A DNA stretch of 25,975 nucleotides from a virus. Below are positions 21,630 through 25,975 of the stretch, piece by piece; the first letter of the stretch is position 1, and every line of letters starts with the position of its first letter. The notes under the pieces were generated by a model that saw only the letters and a list, made by a program, of their open reading frames with translations, was not told the DNA's origin and searched no databases. Where the stretch lies: the IMG/VR virus record IMGVR_UViG_3300049456_000180, positions 1-25,975 of that record. The stretch is one strand, 5' to 3'. A program made the translations under genes and the position numbers.

Positions 21630-21656
21630 CTGAACAGAATAGGGGATTCTGTTCAG
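21630..21656. promoter_or_regulatory. Perfect 11-bp inverted repeat before the FabZ-like gene
   Basis: CTGAACAGAAT (21630-21640) and ATTCTGTTCAG (21646-21656) are exact reverse complements around the five-base spacer AGGGG. It lies immediately upstream of the minus-strand FabZ-like gene and 158 bp beyond the stop of the membrane-protein gene. No T-tract flanks it on either strand, which favours an operator over a terminator. The remainder of 21657-21814 shows no gene. Confidence 0.6.
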
Positions 21657-21814
21657 CAGCGCACGAAGGGGTCAGAAAGTAACCGAACCATGGCGCTGAC
21701 CACGGCATGCCGTCACGCCAGAACCCCATGATGGCCCGCCCACTCCGTGGCAAGGGTGACTAGCAGATCGAACACCCGATCGAATGATAGCGAATCAGGC
21801 AAGCCTTAAAGCCC

Positions 21815-22423
21815 CTACAATGCGGCTACCTTAATTTCGTCCACCTTTGACACAGTTCGTTCCCATGCCCCAGCTCCTTTCTGCGAAGTACGCTCTCTGG
21901 CTACCTCCTGATCCAGAACGATAAGGGGGAACCGATGTCGCTGCGCATACTCATTGACGTTGTCTAGTAGGGCTCGTAGTCCGGTTATCCTGTCGGTGAA
22001 CACGATGGGACCTCTCAAATTCACCATCCGCTCGCGAAGTCCGGGAAAGTCGCCGTCATACGCATAGAAAACATCTTCGTATGAGCGCGAACCCGCATTC
22101 CATCTCCGGACTTTCTTGACCTTAGTTACATCCTCCCAGCCAATGAACTTGAGCACTCGTCCAAAATTGCGAGACGCGATCCCCCTATCACTTACGATAA
22201 TGGAGGAGCACATCAAAGAGCCAAACACACTTAGAGAGATGAACCACGCTGCAACTAGTATGCAAAGCACCCCAAAAACATAGCTGTGCTCGCTGATCGC
22301 AAACACTCCCACACCAAAGCAAAACAGTGACAGCCCTGGTATGCCGAGGTAAGTCATCACCATTTGTGATTGCGGATATTCGTACTGTGCGGATGCTTCG
22401 TTGTCGCCCATCGCCGCACTCAT
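21815..22423 (-). CDS. Two-helix membrane protein with PH-like domain; candidate immunity protein of the RHS protein
   Basis: A 202-residue protein. Its ATG overlaps the RHS stop as ATGA (22420-22423), so translation is coupled. Residues about 25-43 and 48-70 are two hydrophobic segments separated by a short polar turn, predicting a membrane hairpin. The following soluble part (SSIIVSDRGIASRNFGRVLK, then FIGWEDVTKVKKVRR up to about residue 165) has the strand-rich 'I.VSDRGI....FG....I.WEDV..V' pattern of bacterial PH-like domains. Hand counts of three 60-base lines here give 47-57% GC, against 67-70% for two lines of the RHS core, suggesting separate origin. In polymorphic toxin loci the gene directly after the toxin is usually its immunity gene; that role is inferred from position only. 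Confidence 0.72.
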   Translation of the reverse strand: MSAAMGDNEASAQYEYPQSQMVMTYLGIPGLSLFCFGVGVFAISEHSYVFGVLCILVAAWFISLSVFGSLMCSSIIVSDRGIASRNFGRVLKFIGWEDVTKVKKVRRWNAGSRSYEDVFYAYDGDFPGLRERMVNLRGPIVFTDRITGLRALLDNVNEYAQRHRFPLIVLDQEVARERTSQKGAGAWERTVSKVDEIKVAAL

Positions 22424-25400
22424 TTTCTTGCCGGACCGCAGCCCACACCAACGGAGCAGGTTGTGCCCAATGTCCCCATCGTGCCGAAAATCGCGCTGTT
22501 CGCACTCAGAGTCGCATCAGGCAGCAGGCCAACGCCCCCGACAGCCGCGAAGGGAGCCTCCACGATGCCGGATAACCCACCAACTATCGCTCCGGTCTCA
22601 ATTTGCCCTACGCTTGGCAGTCCGCCATTTATCATGGCCCCGTTGACTGTTGCGGCGGCTCCGCCGGCGGCATTGACCACAGTGAATGTGGTTGCGCCAA
22701 CCGCGACACTGCCTACACCAGCTCCACCGACCAATCCCGTCGTATAGCTTACTGCTAGAGGATTGAGTGTTCCAATCGCTGTGCCAATCGCCGCGCCACT
22801 GGCAGCTCCCAAAGCAGTTCCCAGTAGCGTGCCCGTTTGGTGATATCCCGCAATCGCACCACTAATCGCTCCTCCCACTGCCCCTATTGCCGCAGTCACC
22901 CCCGCTGCTGGACAAGCCACGATGCATGCGCCCGCCGCTAGGCCGCCTCCGATTATCCGGTTGCCGATTTGCTGGGCCTGGGCAGCGCCTTCAGCAGTAT
23001 ACGTTCCACACGTACCCGCAAGGACGCAATTGTTGATTGTCCCTGTTGGATCGGTGTTATTGACGGGGTCGTTTCCGGCATACGCATAGAGATTCACGCC
23101 GCCGGCATAGCCGATGGGGTCCGGCTGGAAGAAGCGTCCCAGCGCCGGCGAATACATCCGCGCGCGGTAGTAATAGAGCCCGCTCGGCTCGGCCGTGCTG
23201 CCGGCGGTCTCGGCATCGAAGCGCCGCCCGGTGTAGAGATAGCTGCCGCTCGTGAGACCGGGATTTTCGCCATAGGGCTGGAATCCCGTCTTTGTCAGTG
23301 TCCCGCTCGAATCGAGCGTGGCGACGACCGAACTCTGAACGTCGGGAACCATCGTTTGCCGCGTGCCGCCCGGCACGTTCATGCGGTTCAGCGGCTCGTC
23401 GATCCCGAGCCCATAGGCATACCAAGTCTGGATCGCCCCGGCGGCCCCGGTGTACTCCACGACCTCGCGGTTGTCCGCGTCCGTGACGTAGAGCGTCGTC
23501 GTGCCGCCGAGCGTCCTGCTCTTGCGCCGCCCCTGCGCGTCATAGGCATAGGTGGCAATGGTCGTCATGCCCTGCGTAATGCCGGTCAGCCGGTTCTCCG
23601 CGTCGTAGCCATAGGTGTAGGTCCCGTCATAGGTGAGGTTGCCGTCGGCGTCGTAAGTCGGCGTCACCGCGCCCACCGCGGAATACTGGTTGAGGTTGTT
23701 CGCCGTGTAGCTCTTCGAGCTCGGGCCGGCCGGATAATTCCACCAGCTCTTGTCGGTCGCGCTTTGGTTCACCCGCCGGTTGGTCGCATCATAGCTGTAG
23801 GTGAATCCGGCGGTGCTGGACGAAGGCGTCGTCTGCGCCGGCGCAGGTGTCCACGATGCGCTGACGGGGCGATTCAGCGCATCGTAGCTGTAACTGGCGC
23901 TGTAGCTCACCGTTCCGCCGGAGGGCGGCAGGGCAGCGGTCACCGCCGCGCCGTTGTCGGTGAATCCCGCTGGCCTGCCGGCAAGATCGTAGTTGAACCA
24001 TGTTGTCGGATTGCCGGATGACGTCGCGGAACACGCCGTCGGCAACGTGGCGATGGCCTTGGTGCAGACGCGGTTCAGCGTGTCATAGGTGAAGCTGATG
24101 GTGTCGCCCTTGCGCGTAACGCGCGAGGCGACGTTGCCGTCGGAATCATAGGCTAGCGTCTCCTTGTCCGTGCCACCGTCGGGATAGGTGGTGGTGGCGA
24201 GCCGGTCCAAGCCGTCATAGGCGAAGCTCGTCGCGTGGCTGGCGGCGTCAGTCAGGCTCGCCAGCAATCCGTCTGCCGTGTAGGCCTGCTGCACCAGCGC
24301 GCCGCTCTGGATCGCCGTATTGAAGAGCGCGGTTTGCCGGCTCATCGAATCATAGCTGTAGCTCGTCACATTGCCGATCGCATCGGCAATGCTCGACAGC
24401 CGGTCGACCGAATCATAGCTGGACCGCGTGACATTTCCATTGGCGTCCGTCGCCGTTGCGACCTTCCCAGTCGGCGTGTAGCTCGAACTTACCGTGCGCA
24501 GCACTGTGCCGCTCGCCGATTGCTGCGTCTGCAGCAGCCGCCCATCCGGGTCGTAGCTGAACGCGGTGACGAGACGGCCGGGCGTGGACGATGTTGCCGG
24601 CGCAGTCGTGCTGGCTAGGCGCCGGTCCGCATCATAGGCGTTTGTGGTCGAATTCCCGTTCGGATCGGTCACCGATGCGACATCGCCCGCTGCGCTAAAT
24701 CCGAACGTGGTGATCTGAATCAAACCGGCGGAATCGCGCGTGACCGATATCCGGTTTCCGAGCCCGTCATAGGCATACGCCGTCACTACGCCGAGCGGAT
24801 CTGTGGCGGTCAGCACCTGACCGGTGCTGTTGTAGGTGAAACTCGTCTTGGCGTTGAAATGCGGCGACGACCCGACATCGGCAGTGGTCGTCAGAAGGTT
24901 CCCGGTCGCGGAGTCGTAACGCATCGCGGTGACGAGCCCGAGCGGATCGGTCACGCTGATCGGCTTGTTGTAGATCGGATCGTAGCTGTAGCTCGTGCTC
25001 ACCGCCGAAAGCGGCGATCCCAATTTGGGAGTATTCGTGATCTGAATGACGTTATGCTCGAGATCCGGCGAATATGTATAGCCGGCCGTGCCACCCTCGG
25101 GGGCTTTGGCAAGCGTCAAGCGATCCTGTCCGTCATATTGGTTGCTCGCGACGTTGACGATTCCATTCTGTTGCGCTGTATCGTTGAACACGTTCCCGAA
25201 GGTGCCGCTCAATACCAATGCGCGCGAGAGCACTTTTCCGCGCGGCGTCTGATAAGTGACCTCGCGGTCTCCCGCCGGATCGATGGTCTCGGTGCGGGAA
25301 CCGGCGATGTAGAACGCCGTCGAATTGCCGAACGCATTCGCCTGTTGGCTGACCCTGCCAAGGCCGTCATAGCCATTGGTCACGAAAGCGTTTGTGGGAT

Positions 25401-25975
25401 TGCTGGGATAGAATATCTGCGTCAAATGGCCGGCCGATCCGTCATAGACAAAATTGGTTTTGTAGCTGAGTGGGTCGGTATAGCTCGCCAGATTGCTGCT
25501 GCTGTCATAGCCGAAGGCGATCGACCGGCCGGTATCGTCAGTTACCAAATTCACATGGGGGCCGCTATATCCCAAAGTCAGGCTGCGGCCGATATTGTCG
25601 GTGACACTCGTGAGATAATTCGTACCGCTATAGGTATAGTTGTAAGCGAAGTTCACGTTCATCCCGTATGGCATGGTCCAGCTCGCGAGCGAGCCCGTCA
25701 GGGAAGAATTCAGCGTGTTAAAGGAAAGCAGCGACTGATCCTTGTTGCGGTATGTAAAGATCGTGAAATTCCCATAGGAATCCGGCGAGCTTCCGGTCAG
25801 GGTCACCGCCGAACCGAGCGGAGGATTATACGCGGCGCTTGAGCTTCCATCGGCGTGCGGAAGAAATACGAACTCCTCGCTGCTGCCCGGCCACGAAACC
25901 GTGACCGCATTGTTGGTGAGCTGATCGGTCAGCCAGCGACCCACCACCCATGGGATGGTCAGATGCTGCGCATCC
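22420..25975 (-). CDS. RHS/YD-repeat protein, probable polymorphic toxin (5' end outside window)
   Basis: The frame is open to the window edge, so the N-terminus is missing; at least 1,184 residues are encoded. Dozens of YD repeats are visible (YDGLGNRISVTRD, YDADRRLASTT, YDSVDRLSSI, YDALNRPVSA and others), the strand-turn units that build the hollow RHS shell. The conserved core end is at about 23160-23040: YSPALGRFFQPDPIGYAGGV, NLYAYAGNDPVNN, then DPTG. After it comes a variable tip of about 206 residues, rich in Gly and Ala with GxxxGxxxG spacing (GTALGAASGAAIGTAIG) and ending in two Cys and a basic tail (CSVGVGCGPARK). The tip has no nuclease or deaminase motif I recognise, and its hydrophobic small-residue pattern suggests membrane insertion. 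Secretion route is not visible in the window. Confidence 0.9.
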   Translation of the reverse strand, partial: DAQHLTIPWVVGRWLTDQLTNNAVTVSWPGSSEEFVFLPHADGSSSAAYNPPLGSAVTLTGSSPDSYGNFTIFTYRNKDQSLLSFNTLNSSLTGSLASWTMPYGMNVNFAYNYTYSGTNYLTSVTDNIGRSLTLGYSGPHVNLVTDDTGRSIAFGYDSSSNLASYTDPLSYKTNFVYDGSAGHLTQIFYPSNPTNAFVTNGYDGLGRVSQQANAFGNSTAFYIAGSRTETIDPAGDREVTYQTPRGKVLSRALVLSGTFGNVFNDTAQQNGIVNVASNQYDGQDRLTLAKAPEGGTAGYTYSPDLEHNVIQITNTPKLGSPLSAVSTSYSYDPIYNKPISVTDPLGLVTAMRYDSATGNLLTTTADVGSSPHFNAKTSFTYNSTGQVLTATDPLGVVTAYAYDGLGNRISVTRDSAGLIQITTFGFSAAGDVASVTDPNGNSTTNAYDADRRLASTTAPATSSTPGRLVTAFSYDPDGRLLQTQQSASGTVLRTVSSSYTPTGKVATATDANGNVTRSSYDSVDRLSSIADAIGNVTSYSYDSMSRQTALFNTAIQSGALVQQAYTADGLLASLTDAASHATSFAYDGLDRLATTTYPDGGTDKETLAYDSDGNVASRVTRKGDTISFTYDTLNRVCTKAIATLPTACSATSSGNPTTWFNYDLAGRPAGFTDNGAAVTAALPPSGGTVSYSASYSYDALNRPVSASWTPAPAQTTPSSSTAGFTYSYDATNRRVNQSATDKSWWNYPAGPSSKSYTANNLNQYSAVGAVTPTYDADGNLTYDGTYTYGYDAENRLTGITQGMTTIATYAYDAQGRRKSRTLGGTTTLYVTDADNREVVEYTGAAGAIQTWYAYGLGIDEPLNRMNVPGGTRQTMVPDVQSSVVATLDSSGTLTKTGFQPYGENPGLTSGSYLYTGRRFDAETAGSTAEPSGLYYYRARMYSPALGRFFQPDPIGYAGGVNLYAYAGNDPVNNTDPTGTINNCVLAGTCGTYTAEGAAQAQQIGNRIIGGGLAAGACIVACPAAGVTAAIGAVGGAISGAIAGYHQTGTLLGTALGAASGAAIGTAIGTLNPLAVSYTTGLVGGAGVGSVAVGATTFTVVNAAGGAAATVNGAMINGGLPSVGQIETGAIVGGLSGIVEAPFAAVGGVGLLPDATLSANSAIFGTMGTLGTTCSVGVGCGPARK

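Noticed and set aside
21631-21656. LexA (SOS) box of the alphaproteobacterial type GAAC-N7-GTTC
   Set aside because: GAAC and GTTC are present in the palindrome but separated by 15 bases rather than 7, so the known LexA spacing is not met.
22969-25842. Long plus-strand open frames (22969-24021 and 24859-25842) opposite the RHS gene
   Set aside because: They are antisense to a GC-rich repeat gene with clear YD repeats on the minus strand; their Arg/Ile-rich composition is typical of such shadows and no family is recognisable.
1-25975. CRISPR array
   Set aside because: No regularly spaced 23-50 bp direct repeats were seen. The repeated segments in 22420-25975 are coding YD repeats, and other repeats are single inverted pairs.

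Overview
The window looks like chromosome of an alphaproteobacterium, probably Hyphomicrobiales. Base composition is GC-rich, and the gene families (prohead protease/major capsid fusion, ArdC-type antirestriction protein, IS630 transposase, the small protein next to the phage integrase) are typical of that group. The assignment is inference from gene content. Almost everything here is accessory DNA, in four blocks.

Block 1 (1-9309) is a compact phage-head island. It starts with the 3' end of an IS630-family transposase (1-111), sitting where a small terminase gene would be expected. Then come the large terminase (172-1941), a reverse-oriented ribbon-helix-helix gene with a coupled partner (1943-2460), an acidic repeat protein, a MerR-like regulator behind a perfect 16-bp inverted repeat, a lambda-type portal, a prohead-protease/major-capsid fusion, a gpW-like connector, a DUF2190 capsid protein, a 59-residue protein and a tyrosine integrase. 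The integrase ends 32 bp from the 3' end of a tRNA-Arg(CCT) gene, the obvious attachment site. Packaging, capsid and integration genes are present, but no tail, baseplate or lysis gene is seen, so a decayed prophage or a capsid-forming satellite are both possible.

Block 2 (about 9439-19250) is a plasmid/ICE-like maintenance and mobility region: a VirD4/TraG-like ATPase, a long ParB without ParA, a ParD/ParE toxin-antitoxin pair, a large serine recombinase with a small coupled gene, a divergent AAA-type helicase-like protein, an XRE regulator coupled to a RuvC-fold protein lacking the first catalytic Asp, and an ArdC-like antirestriction protein ending at a good terminator. No relaxase or secretion-channel gene is visible. 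Several inverted repeats (13071, 15696, 17080, 18232) mark its control regions.

Block 3 (19283-21625, minus strand) holds an orphan membrane histidine kinase with a multi-helix N-terminal sensor, and a hot-dog-fold FabZ-like protein with Lys where FabZ has its catalytic Glu.

Block 4 (21815-25975, minus strand) is a large RHS/YD-repeat protein, running off the right edge, with a glycine/alanine-rich C-terminal tip. Its stop codon overlaps (ATGA) the start of a gene for a two-helix membrane protein of lower GC. This is the layout of a polymorphic toxin and its immunity protein, and neither part matches a family I recognise. It is the best candidate for an undescribed system here; the tail-less capsid island is second.
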